A DNA stretch of 64,000 nucleotides from Pseudomonas lini. GTDB lineage: Bacteria > Pseudomonadota > Gammaproteobacteria > Pseudomonadales > Pseudomonadaceae. The notes beneath the pieces are model-generated. The model did not search any database and was not told the DNA's origin. It saw only the letters and a program-made list of their open reading frames with translations. Numbering within the stretch: position 1 is the stretch's first letter; every line of letters begins with the position of its first letter. The stretch spans positions 3,472,001 to 3,536,000 of the forward strand of contig NZ_OZ061318.1 of NCBI RefSeq assembly GCF_964063345.1, read 5' to 3'. Made by a program: the position numbers and the translations under genes. Of this stretch, positions 44,173-56,361 are shown piece by piece.

Positions 44173-45756
44173 CTAATTGCTGATCGCCAGAATACTCGCC
44201 TGATACGACCCGACAAACACATCGAAATCGCCAACTTCGTTCTGTTCCAGCTCCACTTGTTGAGCCAGCGACGAGCGCGCCAGTTCTTCAAATTTAGCCT
44301 GTTCTTCGCTTGAAAGCGGCTCGCTACGGAAAAATTCCGCATGCACCTGACTCTGACGCAAGGAGAACCGGGCAAAGCTTTCCTTGTGCTCGGCCATCGC
44401 CGCCAACACCTGCGCCGATGGCGTCAGGGACGAGTCCTGGACCTTGGCCAGTTGTGCGTCCAGTGCCTTGCTGTGAGCATCGCCGCCATGGCTTTGATCC
44501 AGTAACGCCGCCAATGGCGCAATCTTTTCCAGCAATTCGCCGGCCCATTCCTTCAGGTCTACCGGCTGCCCGTCGCGTTGCAATTGCAGGCCCGGACGAC
44601 GACCTTCCTTGACCACGCTGAGGAAGTTCGACGTCGCATTGCCACAGCTGGTACTGGTCAGCAGCGGGCTGTCGTTCAGCGCGCAGTACAGCAGGAACGC
44701 ATCAAGGAACCGCGACTCGGTGAGGTCGATGCCCATCGGCAGGAAGGGGTTGATGTCCAGGCAGCGCGCTTCGACGTACTGAATGCCACGGGCCACCAGC
44801 GCCTGGATTGGCCGTTCGCCGGTGTAGGTCACGCGTTTCGGACGGATGTTGGAGTAGTACTCGTTTTCGATCTGCAGGATATTGGTGTTGAGCTGAACCC
44901 ACTCACCGTCCTGGTGCGTACCGACTTCGACGTACGGCGGATATGGCGTGGCCACCGCTTTGCGCAGGCTGTCGGTGTAGCTGGTCAGATCGTTGTAGCA
45001 CGGCGTCAGACCGGCCTGGGCGTTGCTCTGGTAACCCAGGTCGCTCATGCGCAGGCTGGTGGCGTACGGCAGGTACAAGGTGTCCGGGTCCAGCTGTTCC
45101 AGCTGATGCGAGCGACCGCGCAGGAAACCGGCATCCAGCGCAGGCGAAGCACCAAACAGGTACATCAGCAGCCAGCTGTAGCGGCGGAAGTTGCGGATCA
45201 GCGCGATGTAGGCCGACGACTGATAATCGCGATCGGTGCCGACAAAGCCTTCGGCCTCTTTAAGCAGCGGCCAGAGCTTTTCCGGCAGGGAAAAGTTGTA
45301 GTGGATCCCGGCGATGCACTGCATGGTCTTGCCGTAACGCAGGGCCAGGCCCTTGCGATAGACGTACTTGAGCTGACCGATGTTGGAGGTGCCGTAATAA
45401 GCGATCGGGATGTCTTCCTCAGCCGGCAACGGGCACGGCATCGATGGACTCCACAGGTACTCATTGCCGAGCTTGCTGTAGGCAAACCGGTGAATTTTGT
45501 CCAGGCTCGCCAGCGTATCCGCCGGGTCTGGCAGGGCTGGCGTGATGAACTCCAGCAGCGACTCGGAGTAGTCGGTGGTGATTTGTTCGTTGGTCAGCGC
45601 GGAACCCAATGCTTCGGGGTGCGGCGTTTGCGCCAGGCGCCCTTCGCCTGTCACGCGCAGGCATTCACGTTCGATGCCGTGAAGGCACTGTTCGAGCAGA
45701 GAGAGGTTAGCGCGCTCGCCGAGCAGAGCCAGGCGGCGGTTGAGAAGTTCGCTCAA
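44173..45756 (-). CDS. gshA: Glutamate-cysteine ligase GshA
   Basis: 527-aa enzyme for the first step of glutathione synthesis. It carries the typical [11 protein letters not shown]-terminal motif, the [14 protein letters not shown] segment and IHYNFSLP. I choose the TTG at 45756 because the protein then begins [12 protein letters not shown] like P. aeruginosa GshA and has the same length (527 aa), and AAGGA lies 7 nt before it. A GTG at 45771 is the alternative. It is monocistronic here and uses the cysteine made by the upstream sulfur genes. Confidence 0.94.
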   Translation of the reverse strand: MSELLNRRLALLGERANLSLLEQCLHGIERECLRVTGEGRLAQTPHPEALGSALTNEQITTDYSESLLEFITPALPDPADTLASLDKIHRFAYSKLGNEYLWSPSMPCPLPAEEDIPIAYYGTSNIGQLKYVYRKGLALRYGKTMQCIAGIHYNFSLPEKLWPLLKEAEGFVGTDRDYQSSAYIALIRNFRRYSWLLMYLFGASPALDAGFLRGRSHQLEQLDPDTLYLPYATSLRMSDLGYQSNAQAGLTPCYNDLTSYTDSLRKAVATPYPPYVEVGTHQDGEWVQLNTNILQIENEYYSNIRPKRVTYTGERPIQALVARGIQYVEARCLDINPFLPMGIDLTESRFLDAFLLYCALNDSPLLTSTSCGNATSNFLSVVKEGRRPGLQLQRDGQPVDLKEWAGELLEKIAPLAALLDQSHGGDAHSKALDAQLAKVQDSSLTPSAQVLAAMAEHKESFARFSLRQSQVHAEFFRSEPLSSEEQAKFEELARSSLAQQVELEQNEVGDFDVFVGSYQASILAISN

Positions 45757-45895
45757 GTTGGATTCCTTCACGCGTCAGTCGCCCCAATATGGGGGTGGGC
45801 AAGACGGTCTACAAGGGTGAAGTTAAAACTGGCGTTTTCGCCTGGTTTTCGGGCCTGACAGGCCATATGCCGATTATTCAAGAACTGCACGATTC

Positions 45896-46002
45896 CTGTG
45901 GGAGCGGCGGTGCGACGATTCGACTTGCCCGCGATGAGGGAGTGTCAGTCACCGTTTATGTCGTCTGACACACCGCCATCGCGGGCAAGCCCGCTCCCAC
46001 AG
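45896..46002. repeat. REP pair, partly degraded
   Basis: The left arm is an altered CCTGTGGGAGCGGCGGTGCG...CTTGCCCGCGATG with an inserted segment; the right arm is CATCGCGGGCAAGCCCGCTC. The same 'CGGCGGTGCGACGATTCGACTTG' type of variation occurs in the REP after cysA. Confidence 0.8.
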
Positions 46003-46043
46003 GTTGCTTTGCGTTGAAATTAACTCAAATTGATGATCGGGGG

Positions 46044-46427
46044 CTACAGGACAGCGAACGTGCCTTGTGCTTTTGCGACGAGTTTGTCGCCTTGCATCAC
46101 GTCGGCTTCGACCACCAGCGTGCGGCGGCCCGGATGGATCACCCGGGCCGTGCACATCACTTCACCGTCGGCGACGGCGCGGATGTAGTTGATCTTGCAC
46201 TCGATGGTTGCGCTCTGCTGGTCAAAGCCGTGGGTGCTGGAACAGGCCAGCCCCATGGCGATGTCCACCAGACTGAACAAAGCGCCGCCGTGCAGTTTGC
46301 CGCCGCGATTGCGCAGTTCTGGCTCAAGCGCCAGGGCGACTTGCGCCACCCCGGTTTCCAGACTGTGCAAGCGACATCCCAGCAGCTTGAAAAACGCGCT
46401 TTCGGTCAAGCTAGCCGGGATATCCAT
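46044..46427 (-). CDS. PaaI-family hotdog thioesterase
   Basis: 127-aa hotdog-fold protein. The family motif NRGGKLHGGALFSLVDIAMG is visible, with the catalytic Asp in LVDIA. It hydrolyses acyl-CoA thioesters; the substrate is unknown. Its start overlaps the tex stop by one base, so the two are co-transcribed. Confidence 0.87.
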   Translation of the reverse strand: MDIPASLTESAFFKLLGCRLHSLETGVAQVALALEPELRNRGGKLHGGALFSLVDIAMGLACSSTHGFDQQSATIECKINYIRAVADGEVMCTARVIHPGRRTLVVEADVMQGDKLVAKAQGTFAVL

Positions 46428-48751
46428 CAGCGTTTTTTCAACTGTTTGGCGTTAGCGAACAGCGAGGCCATGGCGTTGTTGGCTGGGGCCGCTGCCGTGG
46501 TTTCCTTGCGCGGTGCGGTGTTCTGGGATTGGCGTGGTGCCGAACCCGGACGCGCGCCACGGGCACCGTCGATTTTCTCGCCCGGAGTATCGCTCATGCG
46601 CATCGACAGGCCAACGCGTTTGCGCGGGATGTCGACTTCCATGACCTTCACCTTGACCACATCACCGGCCTTCACCGCTTCGCGCGGATCCTTGATGAAC
46701 TTCTCCGACAGCGCGGAAATGTGTACCAAACCGTCCTGATGCACGCCGATGTCGACGAAGGCGCCGAAGTTGGTCACGTTCGTTACCACACCTTCGAGGA
46801 TCATCCCCAGTTGCAGGTCCTTGAGGTCTTCGACGCCTTCCTGGAACTCGGCGGTCTTGAACTCGGGACGTGGGTCGCGACCGGGTTTTTCCAGCTCTTG
46901 CAGAATGTCGGTGACCGTCGGCAGACCGAACGTTTCGTCGGTGTACTTCTTCGGATCGAGACGCTTGAGGAAGCTCGCGTCGCCGATCAGCGAGCGAATG
47001 TCACGGTCGGTTTCAGCGGCAATGCGCTGCACCAGCGGATAGGCTTCCGGGTGAACCGCGGACGAATCCAATGGGTTGTCACCGTTCATGACCCGCAGGA
47101 AGCCCGCAGCCTGTTCGAAGGTTTTTTCGCCCAGACGCGCGACTTTCTTCAACGCCGCACGGGTTTTGAAGGCGCCGTGCTCGTCGCGGTGGCTGACGAT
47201 GTTCTGCGCCAGGGTCGCGTTGAGGCCGGAGATACGGGCCAGCAGCGCCACGGAAGCGGTGTTGACGTCGACGCCCACGGCGTTCACGCAGTCCTCGACC
47301 ACCGCGTCCAGGCCGCGTGCCAGCTTCAGCTGAGACACGTCGTGCTGGTATTGGCCGACGCCGATGGATTTTGGATCGATCTTCACCAGCTCAGCCAGCG
47401 GATCCTGCAAGCGACGGGCAATCGACACCGCGCCACGGATCGACACGTCGAGGTCCGGGAATTCCTTGGAGGCCAGTTCCGACGCCGAGTACACCGATGC
47501 ACCGGCCTCGGAGACCATGACTTTAGTCATCTTCATCGCTGGGTATTTTTTGATCAGTTCAGCGGCCAGCTTGTCGGTTTCACGGCTGGCGGTGCCGTTG
47601 CCGATGGCAATCAGGTCCACCGAATGCTTGGCGCACAGGGCGGCGAGCACGGCGAGGGTCTGGTCCCACTTGTTGTGTGGTACGTGCGGGTAAACCGTGG
47701 CGTGATCCAGCAGCTTGCCGGTGGCATCGACCACGGCGACCTTGCAACCGGTGCGCAGGCCCGGGTCGAGACCCAATGTGGCACGCGGGCCGGCCGGAGC
47801 TGACAGCAGCAAGTCGTGCAGGTTGTGTGCGAACACGTTGATCGCTTCGGTTTCCGCGCCATCGCGCAGTTCGCCCAGCAGGTCGGTTTCCAGGTGGGTG
47901 TAGAGCTTGACCTTCCAGGTCCAGCGCACCACTTCGCCCAGCCATTTGTCGGCGGCGCGGTTCTGGTTCTGAATGCCGAATTGCTGGCCGATCATGCCTT
48001 CGCACGGGTGCATGGCGCCCGGCAGTTCGTCGCCGACTTTCAGCGCCGAGCTCAGAATGCCTTCGTTGCGGCCACGGAAAATCGCCAGCGCGCGGTGCGA
48101 CGGCATGCTTTTCAGCGGTTCGTCGTGTTCGAAGTAGTCGCGGAACTTGGCGCCTTCCTCTTCCTTGCCGGCGATCACGCGGGCACTGAGGGTGGCTTCC
48201 TGCTTGAGGTAGTTGCGCAACTTGTCCAGCAGGCCAGCGTCTTCGGCGAAACGCTCCATGAGGATGTATTTGGCGCCTTCAAGGGCGGCTTTCACATCGG
48301 CCACGCCTTTTTTGGCATCGATGAAGCGCGCGGCTTCGGCGTCTGGCGCCAGGGTCGGGTCGTTGAACAGGCCGTCGGCCAGCTCGCCGAGGCCGGCTTC
48401 CAGGGCGATCTGGCCCTTGGTGCGGCGCTTCTGCTTGTACGGCAGGTACAAGTCTTCGAGGCGGGTCTTGGTGTCGGCGAGTTTGATGTCGCGTTCGAGT
48501 TGCGGGGTCAGTTTGCCCTGCTCTTGAATGCTGGCGAGGATGCTGATCCGCCGTTCGTCGAGTTCTCGCAGGTAGCGCAGACGCTCTTCCAGATGACGCA
48601 ACTGGATGTCATCGAGGCTGCCGGTCACTTCTTTCCGGTAGCGGGCGATGAAGGGAACGGTAGAGCCTTCATCGAGTAGCGCGACGGCCGCTTCGACCTG
48701 TTGTGGGCGTACACCGAGTTCCTCGGCGATGCGGCTGTTGATGCTGTCCAT
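46427..48751 (-). CDS. tex: Transcription accessory protein Tex (S1 RNA-binding)
   Basis: 774-aa conserved nucleic-acid-binding protein. In order: an N-terminal Tex helical region, a YqgF/RuvX-like domain (about 320-450; [17 protein letters not shown]), helix-hairpin-helix repeats (about 490-570; [15 protein letters not shown]), and an S1 domain near 645-715 ([20 protein letters not shown]). A basic, alanine-rich tail follows. The start at 48751 has AGGTGG upstream. It affects transcription and pathogenicity in several bacteria. Confidence 0.94.
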   Translation of the reverse strand: MDSINSRIAEELGVRPQQVEAAVALLDEGSTVPFIARYRKEVTGSLDDIQLRHLEERLRYLRELDERRISILASIQEQGKLTPQLERDIKLADTKTRLEDLYLPYKQKRRTKGQIALEAGLGELADGLFNDPTLAPDAEAARFIDAKKGVADVKAALEGAKYILMERFAEDAGLLDKLRNYLKQEATLSARVIAGKEEEGAKFRDYFEHDEPLKSMPSHRALAIFRGRNEGILSSALKVGDELPGAMHPCEGMIGQQFGIQNQNRAADKWLGEVVRWTWKVKLYTHLETDLLGELRDGAETEAINVFAHNLHDLLLSAPAGPRATLGLDPGLRTGCKVAVVDATGKLLDHATVYPHVPHNKWDQTLAVLAALCAKHSVDLIAIGNGTASRETDKLAAELIKKYPAMKMTKVMVSEAGASVYSASELASKEFPDLDVSIRGAVSIARRLQDPLAELVKIDPKSIGVGQYQHDVSQLKLARGLDAVVEDCVNAVGVDVNTASVALLARISGLNATLAQNIVSHRDEHGAFKTRAALKKVARLGEKTFEQAAGFLRVMNGDNPLDSSAVHPEAYPLVQRIAAETDRDIRSLIGDASFLKRLDPKKYTDETFGLPTVTDILQELEKPGRDPRPEFKTAEFQEGVEDLKDLQLGMILEGVVTNVTNFGAFVDIGVHQDGLVHISALSEKFIKDPREAVKAGDVVKVKVMEVDIPRKRVGLSMRMSDTPGEKIDGARGARPGSAPRQSQNTAPRKETTAAAPANNAMASLFANAKQLKKR

Positions 48752-49111
48752 AAAACCACCTGACAAATTGTGAAAGCAGGCTCGCAGGCGCAGGGATAAG
48801 GGCTCGGCGAGTCTGGTTGAGCGGCCTGGCGTGCGCCGCTACCTGAGCCAACAGGCTTCCCGTTGACCCGTGAAATCGAACAATTACTGCCAGCGCCATG
48901 AAAAAAAAGCGGCTGCTTACAGTAACGATCAGACGTTGCCTGACACAAAAGGCCGCGCATTATAACCAGCGTTCTGTCCATTCGGGGGCATCGCTGGTTG
49001 TAGGCACAATGCCCGGTTTTCTGGCGGTGAAGGAAAAATCTGCTAACAATGCACACGGTGCGTATAACGGCAGCTACGCCATAATGCGCGCCGAGATCAA
49101 AGGAGCATCCA
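48752..49111. promoter_or_regulatory. 360-nt divergent gap between tex and ompR
   Basis: No REP and no convincing gene. A run of eight A's near 48900 and the block AACAATGCACACGGTGCGTATAACGG at 49043-49068 (a TATAAC -10-like element) are the only notable points. The ompR ribosome site is AAAGGAGCATCC. Confidence 0.4.
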
Positions 49112-49852
49112 ATGAGCAGCACTGCAAACATTGCTGAAGGCGAAAAAATTCTTATTGTTGACGACGATCCTGGGCTGAGCAGCCTGCTGGAACGCTTTTT
49201 CGTCAGCAAGGGCTACCGTGCCCGCGCCGTACCGAACACCGAACAAATGGACCGCCTGCTGGCGCGTGAGGTGTTCAACCTGGTCGTCCTCGACCTGATG
49301 CTGCCCGGCGAAGACGGCCTGACCGCTTGCCGCCGCCTGCGCACGGCGAACAATCAGATTCCGATCATCATGCTGACGGCCAAGGGCGATGAGCTTAGCC
49401 GCATCAAGGGCCTGGAACTGGGCGCCGACGATTACCTGGCCAAGCCGTTCAACCCGGACGAGCTGATGGCTCGGGTCAAAGCGGTTCTGCGTCGTCAGGC
49501 GGCACCGGTGCCGGGCGCCCCGGGCAGCGAAGACGAAAGCGTGACCTTCGGTGACTACGAACTGTCCCTGGCCACCCGCGAACTCAAGCGCGGCGACGAA
49601 GTGCACATGCTCACCACCGGTGAGTTTGCGGTGCTCAAGGCGTTGGTCATGAACGCGCGTCAGCCACTGACCCGCGACAAACTGATGAACCTGGCCCGTG
49701 GCCGCGAGTGGGATGCCCTGGAGCGTTCTATCGACGTGCAGATTTCCCGTCTGCGCCGGATGATCGAACCCGATCCATCCAAACCACGCTACATCCAGAC
49801 CGTCTGGGGCGTGGGTTACGTGTTCGTTCCGGATGGCGCCGCCACGAAGTGA
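49112..49852 (+). CDS. ompR: Osmolarity response regulator OmpR
   Basis: 246-aa response regulator with a receiver domain (acid pair DDD near residues 16-18; phospho-acceptor in VVLDLMLPGEDG near 62) and a C-terminal winged helix (about 145-240; RSIDVQISRLRRMIE). It pairs with the EnvZ-like kinase that follows 115 nt downstream. Conserved in Pseudomonas in this neighbourhood after tex. Targets are not evident. Confidence 0.92.
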   Translation: MSSTANIAEGEKILIVDDDPGLSSLLERFFVSKGYRARAVPNTEQMDRLLAREVFNLVVLDLMLPGEDGLTACRRLRTANNQIPIIMLTAKGDELSRIKGLELGADDYLAKPFNPDELMARVKAVLRRQAAPVPGAPGSEDESVTFGDYELSLATRELKRGDEVHMLTTGEFAVLKALVMNARQPLTRDKLMNLARGREWDALERSIDVQISRLRRMIEPDPSKPRYIQTVWGVGYVFVPDGAATK

Positions 49853-49861
49853 TCGGTGATT

Positions 49862-49949
49862 TGTAGGAGCGGGTCTTGCGGGTATTGGGTCAGATGACCT
49901 TTCCCGCAGACTCGCGATCCGCAATATGCGAGCATCGCTCGCTCCTGCA
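49862..49949. repeat. Degenerate REP-like pair between ompR and envZ
   Basis: GTAGGAGCGGGTCTTGCGGG on the left and GCGAGCATCGCTCGCTCCTG on the right. The arms are only partly complementary. It is the only REP-like element between two genes of one two-component pair here. Confidence 0.6.
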
Positions 49950-49967
49950 AGTATGTAGCGGTTACCC

Positions 49968-51281
49968 ATGAAAACCCCTGTTTGGTTCCCCCAGAGCTTC
50001 TTCTCTCGCACCCTGTGGCTGGTGCTGATCGTCGTCCTGTTCTCCAAGGCGCTGACCCTGGTTTATCTGTTGATGAACGAAGACGTGCTGGTGGACCGCC
50101 AATACAGCCACGGCGTCGCCCTGACGCTGCGTGCCTATTGGGCTGCCGATGAAGAAAACCGCAAGAAAATCGCCGATGCTGTTCCCCTGATTCGGGTAGT
50201 AGGTGCCGGCGTGCCGGAGGGTGAGCAGCATTGGCCGTACAGCGAGATCTACCAGCGTCAGATGCAAACCGAGCTTGGTGCCGATACTGAAGTTCGATTG
50301 CGCATGCACTCACCGCCGGCGCTATGGGTCCGGGCGCCAAGCCTGGGTGATGGCTGGCTGAAAGTGCCGCTTTATCCTCATCCGTTGCGCGGCCAGAAAA
50401 TCTGGAACGTGCTCGGCTGGTTCCTCGCTATCGGTCTGCTGTCCACCGCCTCGGCGTGGATCTTCGTCAGCCAACTCAATCAACCATTGAAACGTCTGGT
50501 CTATGCCGCAAGGCAACTCGGCCAGGGCCGCAGCGTGCGTCTGCCGATCAGCGACACGCCGAGTGAAATGACCGAGGTTTACCGCGCCTTCAACCAGATG
50601 GCGGAAGACGTCGAACAGGCGGGGCGTGAGCGCGAATTGATGCTGGCCGGGGTCTCCCACGACTTGCGCACGCCGCTGACCCGTTTGCGGTTGTCTCTGG
50701 AGCTCATGGGAGACCACAGCGACCTGACGGACGACATGGTGCGCGATATCGAAGACATGGACGCGATTCTCGACCAGTTCCTGGCGTTCATTCGCGATGG
50801 TCGCGACGAGTCGGTGGAAGAGGTGGACCTGAGCGATCTGGTGCGCGAAGTCGCGGCGCCGTACAACCAGAATGAAGAGAAAGTTCGCTTGCGCCTGGAG
50901 CCGATTCAGCCGTTTCCGTTGCGTCGGGTGTCGATGAAGCGGCTGCTGAACAACCTGATTGGCAACGCCTTGCATCACGCGGGCAGCGGGGTTGAGGTGG
51001 CGGCTTATGTGTCCGGGGATACCAGCGCGCCGTATGTGGTGCTGAGTGTCATGGACCGTGGGGCGGGGATTGATCCGTCGGAGCTGGAGGCGATTTTCAA
51101 CCCGTTTACCCGGGGTGATCGTGCCCGGGGCGGGAAGGGAACCGGGTTGGGCTTGGCGATCGTGAAGCGGATTGCTTCGATGCATGGCGGGAATGTCGAG
51201 CTGCGCAACCGGTCCGGTGGTGGGCTGGAAGCGCGGGTGCGGTTGCCGCTTGGGTTGATGTTGCCGCGGGATGCGGTTTAA
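49968..51281 (+). CDS. envZ: Sensor histidine kinase EnvZ
   Basis: 437-aa kinase. Two membrane helices (about residues 14-34 and 150-170) flank a short periplasmic loop. A HAMP domain follows (about 170-225). The H-box is VSHDLRTPLTRL, with N-box NLIGNALHHAG, G1 DRGAGI and G2 GKGTGLGLAIV. It phosphorylates the OmpR-like protein encoded upstream. The ATG follows CGGTTACCC, a weak ribosome site. Confidence 0.92.
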   Translation: MKTPVWFPQSFFSRTLWLVLIVVLFSKALTLVYLLMNEDVLVDRQYSHGVALTLRAYWAADEENRKKIADAVPLIRVVGAGVPEGEQHWPYSEIYQRQMQTELGADTEVRLRMHSPPALWVRAPSLGDGWLKVPLYPHPLRGQKIWNVLGWFLAIGLLSTASAWIFVSQLNQPLKRLVYAARQLGQGRSVRLPISDTPSEMTEVYRAFNQMAEDVEQAGRERELMLAGVSHDLRTPLTRLRLSLELMGDHSDLTDDMVRDIEDMDAILDQFLAFIRDGRDESVEEVDLSDLVREVAAPYNQNEEKVRLRLEPIQPFPLRRVSMKRLLNNLIGNALHHAGSGVEVAAYVSGDTSAPYVVLSVMDRGAGIDPSELEAIFNPFTRGDRARGGKGTGLGLAIVKRIASMHGGNVELRNRSGGGLEARVRLPLGLMLPRDAV

Positions 51282-51298
51282 ACGCCGTACACAACCTC

Positions 51299-51431
51299 TG
51301 TGGCGAGGGAGCTTGCTCCCGCTCGGTTGCGCAGCAGCCGCAAAAACCGGCGACCGTATTTCGATAAAAGAACACGGTTGCCGGAATCGGGAGTCCTTCG
51401 GCCTCCAGCGGGAGCAAGCTCCCTCGCCACA
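51299..51431. repeat. Long REPIN, GAGGGAGCTTGCTCCC family
   Basis: Arms TGTGGCGAGGGAGCTTGCTC and GAGCAAGCTCCCTCGCCACA. It lies between the convergent envZ and rimK genes. Confidence 0.92.
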
Positions 51432-51446
51432 GGGACCGAGTAAGCC

Positions 51447-52352
51447 TCAACCTTTGCCTTTGGTCCGAGTCATATTCGGCCCGCCATTCTTCTCCAGATG
51501 CTCAATGATGATCCCTGCCACATTCTTCCCGGTGGTGGTTTCAATCCCTTCCAGACCCGGCGACGAGTTCACTTCCATCACCAGCGGCCCATGATTGGAG
51601 CGCAGGATATCCACCCCCGCCACCGCCAACCCCATGACCTTCGCCGCACGCAACGCAGTCATGCGTTCTTCCGGCGTAATCTTGATCAGGCTGGCACTGC
51701 CACCGCGATGCAGGTTGGAGCGAAACTCCCCCGGCTTGGCCTGGCGCTTCATCGCCGCGATGACCTTGTCGCCAACCACAAAACAGCGAATGTCCGCGCC
51801 GCCGGCTTCCTTGATGTATTCCTGAACCATGATGTTCTGCTTCAGGCCCATGAACGCCTCGATCACCGATTCCGCCGCCGTGGCCGTTTCACACAGCACC
51901 ACGCCGATGCCCTGGGTACCTTCCAGCACCTTGATCACCAGCGGCGCGCCGTTGACCATCTCGATCAAGTCGGGAATGTCATCCGGGGAGTGGGCAAAAC
52001 CGGTGACCGGCAAGCCGATTCCCCGGCGCGACAGCAATTGCAGCGAACGCAGCTTGTCTCGCGAACGGGCGATGGCCACCGATTCGTTGAGCGGAAACAC
52101 CCCCATCATTTCGAACTGGCGCAGCACCGCGCAGCCATAAAACGTTACCGATGCGCCGATCCGCGGGATCACCGCGTCGAAACCCTCCAGCGGTTTGCCG
52201 CGGTAGTGGATTTGCGGCTTGTGACTGGCAATGTTCATGTAGGCGCGCAAGGTGTCGATCACCACCATTTCATGGCCACGCTCCATACCGGCTTCGACCA
52301 GACGACGGGTGGAATACAGACGCGGGTTCCGCGACAGCACAGCGATCTTCAT
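51447..52352 (-). CDS. rimK: Ribosomal protein S6 glutamate ligase RimK
   Basis: 301-aa ATP-grasp ligase that adds glutamates to the C terminus of ribosomal protein S6. The ATP-grasp loop is [11 protein letters not shown], and [13 protein letters not shown] carries metal ligands. It overlaps rimB by 4 nt (ATGA). In P. fluorescens, RimK with RimA and RimB tunes ribosome composition and root adaptation (known from work on the family). Confidence 0.94.
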   Translation of the reverse strand: MKIAVLSRNPRLYSTRRLVEAGMERGHEMVVIDTLRAYMNIASHKPQIHYRGKPLEGFDAVIPRIGASVTFYGCAVLRQFEMMGVFPLNESVAIARSRDKLRSLQLLSRRGIGLPVTGFAHSPDDIPDLIEMVNGAPLVIKVLEGTQGIGVVLCETATAAESVIEAFMGLKQNIMVQEYIKEAGGADIRCFVVGDKVIAAMKRQAKPGEFRSNLHRGGSASLIKITPEERMTALRAAKVMGLAVAGVDILRSNHGPLVMEVNSSPGLEGIETTTGKNVAGIIIEHLEKNGGPNMTRTKGKG

Positions 52353-52828
52353 GCAACACCTGTGGAGAAGGTAGATACCGGGAACACCGGCTTGTCTTGT
52401 ACATATTTAATGCCCGGATTGACCACCAACTGGCCATCGATCAGGGCTTTGGAACCGAGTAGCAGGCGATATCGCATGGATTTGCGGCAGGCGAGGGTGA
52501 ACTCGACCCGCCAGACCCGATCACCGAGGGCCAGGGTGGTGCTGACCACATAGCGCATCTGCGCGTGGCCGTTGGAGCTTTTAATGGTTTTCCTCGTTAC
52601 CAGCGGGGCTTCGCAGCGCCGGTGACGCAGTTGCACCACCGTGCCCAGGTGCGCGGTAAAGCGCACCCACTGTTCCCCATCGCGCTCGAACGGCTCGATA
52701 TCGGTGGCGTGCAGGCTGGAGGTGCTGGCGCCGGTGTCGATTTTTGCGCGAAGGCCCGCGACTCCCAAATCCGGGAGCGCCACCCACTCGCGCAGACCGA
52801 TAACGGTCAAATGATCAAATGTCTTCAA
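52349..52828 (-). CDS. rimB: Retropepsin-like ATP-dependent zinc protease family protein (RimB)
   Basis: 159-aa protein with the aspartic-protease-like motif [12 protein letters not shown] near residue 32 (retropepsin fold; annotated as ATP-dependent zinc protease). It starts with TTG at 52828; this codon overlaps the stop of a 36-codon frame upstream. The stop overlaps the rimK start. It is thought to act on RpsF with RimK. Confidence 0.9.
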   Translation of the reverse strand: MKTFDHLTVIGLREWVALPDLGVAGLRAKIDTGASTSSLHATDIEPFERDGEQWVRFTAHLGTVVQLRHRRCEAPLVTRKTIKSSNGHAQMRYVVSTTLALGDRVWRVEFTLACRKSMRYRLLLGSKALIDGQLVVNPGIKYVQDKPVFPVSTFSTGVA

Positions 52829-52935
52829 AAGTGCTCAATCGGTAAAAACCGCTCTGACCGCGTGCGGCTGAATTCGCGGTATTCACGCAGAATAATGGGT
52901 AAAAGGCGACAGATATCTACTGCCTGGATTTCCAT
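52825..52935 (-). CDS. 36-aa small protein upstream of rimB, possible RimA
   Basis: Frame MEIQAVDICRLLP...RFLPIEHF ending TGA at 52825, with the rimB TTG start overlapping its last bases, so translation would be coupled. An in-frame stop lies two codons before the ATG, so no longer version exists. GAGGG lies immediately upstream, closer than ideal. In P. fluorescens a small rimA gene precedes rimB. I infer identity from position and cannot confirm it from sequence. Confidence 0.45.
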   Translation of the reverse strand: MEIQAVDICRLLPIILREYREFSRTRSERFLPIEHF

Positions 52936-53040
52936 CCCTCACTGGCGGGGAATGCCTGCATTCTAATCCAGAGTGTGATGATTCATGGCACGACAGAAAC
53001 GGTAGTACAGTTCATCGATATTTCAGAATGAGGTCATCCG

Positions 53041-53448
53041 ATGGCACAAAAAAGCGAAGAGGACGACAAGGTCCGTCTCGATAAATGGTTGTGGGCCGCG
53101 CGTTTTTATAAAACACGTGCCTTGGCCAAGGCCGCGATTGAGAGTGGCAAGGTGCATTGCCGGGGCGAGCGCTGCAAGCCGGGCAAGGAGCCGAGGGTTG
53201 GCGACGAGTTTCAGATTCGCATCGGCTTCGAGGAGCGTACGGTGGTGGTCCAGGCGTTGTCTATCGTGCGCCGTGGCGCGCCGGAGGCTCAGGCGCTCTA
53301 TGCTGAAACCGAGGCCAGCATCGCCAAACGTGAAGCGGCTGCGGCCATGCGCAAGGCAGGGGCGTTGGGCATGAGCACCGATGGCAAACCGAGCAAGAAG
53401 CAGCGCCGGGATCTGTTCAAGTTTCGCGGAAACAGCAACGACGAGTAG
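53041..53448 (+). CDS. hslR: Heat-shock protein 15, ribosome-associated S4-domain protein
   Basis: 135-aa RNA-binding protein of the Hsp15/HslR family, which recycles 50S subunits carrying nascent chains. An S4 domain spans about residues 10-75 (RLDKWLWAARFYKTRALAKAAI). A basic lysine-rich tail (KPSKKQRRDLFKFR) follows. It lies directly before hsp33, as in many gamma-proteobacteria. Confidence 0.93.
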   Translation: MAQKSEEDDKVRLDKWLWAARFYKTRALAKAAIESGKVHCRGERCKPGKEPRVGDEFQIRIGFEERTVVVQALSIVRRGAPEAQALYAETEASIAKREAAAAMRKAGALGMSTDGKPSKKQRRDLFKFRGNSNDE

Positions 53449-53669
53449 TGACCGCCGGCGAGACAGACTTGTAATCGCGCACCTGTGCAGCCATATGGGG
53501 GTACTCGACAGCGGCAACGTGAAAATACCGTTCGTCGAATACCGAGGTTTGACCTTGCTTGGAACAACCCCGGATTGTTCATAAAATGCCGTTACGGCTG
53601 AACCTTGCCCGCGCAAAAATGCGGAAATGACGCGATTTTTTTTTGTCACCCTTTCAGATACCCAGACCT

Positions 53670-54572
53670 ATGACCAATCTATCGGATAACGACTACACCC
53701 AACGCTTCATCTTCGATGACAGCGACACCCGCGGCGAGCTGGTTGGGTTGGAGCGTAGCTACGCCGAAGTTCTCGCCAAACACGCCTATCCGGAGCCGGT
53801 CGCGCAACTGTTGGGCGAGCTGATGGCGGCGGCAGCGTTGTTGGTTGGCACCTTGAAGTTCGATGGCTTGCTGATTCTTCAGGCCCGTTCCGAAGGCCCG
53901 GTGCCGCTGCTCATGATCGAGTGCTCCAGCGAGCGCGAAATCCGTGGGCTGGCTCGTTACGAAGCCGACCAGATCGCCCCGGATGCGACCCTCGCCGACC
54001 TGATGCCCAATGGTGTGCTGGCGCTGACCGTCGACCCGACTCAGGGCCAGCGTTACCAAGGCATCGTCGACCTCGACGGCGAAACTCTCTCGGAGTGCTT
54101 CACCAACTACTTCGTCATGTCTCAGCAGGTCGGCACGCGTTTCTGGCTTTACGCCGATGGCCGTCGCGCCCGAGGCCTGTTGCTGCAGCAATTGCCTGCC
54201 GACCGTCTGAAAGACGAAGAAGAACGCGCCGCCAGCTGGCAGCACATCACCGCCCTGGCCAGCACGCTGACGGCCGATGAATTGCTGAGCCTGGACAACG
54301 AAACCGTGCTCCATCGCCTCTATCATGAAGAGCAGGTGCGCCTGTTTGACGTGCAGAACTTACGTTTCCATTGCAGCTGCTCTCGGGAACGCTCGGGCAA
54401 TGCGTTGGTCAGTTTGGGTCTGGATGATGCTCAGGCACTGGTCATCGAACACGGTGGCGCAGTGGAGATCGATTGTCAGTTTTGCAACGAACGTTACCTG
54501 TTCGACGCGGCCGATATCACCCAATTGTTCGCTGGTGCAGGGGTCGATACGCCGTCAGATACCCGTCACTAA
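53670..54572 (+). CDS. hslO: Redox-regulated chaperone Hsp33
   Basis: 300-aa chaperone that is activated by oxidation. The zinc-binding cysteines are present as HCSC and CQFC, near residues 234-236 and 267-270. The N-terminal substrate-binding domain includes [14 protein letters not shown]. The ATG at 53670 is chosen because [12 protein letters not shown] then falls at the expected distance; upstream sequence is TTTTTTTTGTCACCC, with a weak ribosome site. It is transcribed together with hslR or from the AT-rich gap. Confidence 0.92.
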   Translation: MTNLSDNDYTQRFIFDDSDTRGELVGLERSYAEVLAKHAYPEPVAQLLGELMAAAALLVGTLKFDGLLILQARSEGPVPLLMIECSSEREIRGLARYEADQIAPDATLADLMPNGVLALTVDPTQGQRYQGIVDLDGETLSECFTNYFVMSQQVGTRFWLYADGRRARGLLLQQLPADRLKDEEERAASWQHITALASTLTADELLSLDNETVLHRLYHEEQVRLFDVQNLRFHCSCSRERSGNALVSLGLDDAQALVIEHGGAVEIDCQFCNERYLFDAADITQLFAGAGVDTPSDTRH

Positions 54573-54691
54573 AACGTTTCAGCGCAGGTAAATTCACTGC
54601 TCAACGCCGGAATAACGCCGTTCTGACGGGAGGGCCCTACACTTTTTGGGCTTTTCTGGCATAATCCGGCCCACTTTTTTCGCGGTAGTAG

Positions 54692-56293
<1,602 letters not shown>

Positions 56294-56316
56294 GGCTTGG
56301 ATTTAGCGAATGAAGA

Positions 56317-56341
56317 AGCCGCCCTTTGGGGCGGCTTTTTT
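56317..56341 (+). terminator. Rho-independent terminator of pckA
   Basis: Perfect stem AGCCGCCC (56317-56324), loop TTTG, GGGCGGCT (56329-56336), then five T's. Confidence 0.93.
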
Positions 56342-56361
56342 GTGGGCGAAAGAATACGGGA

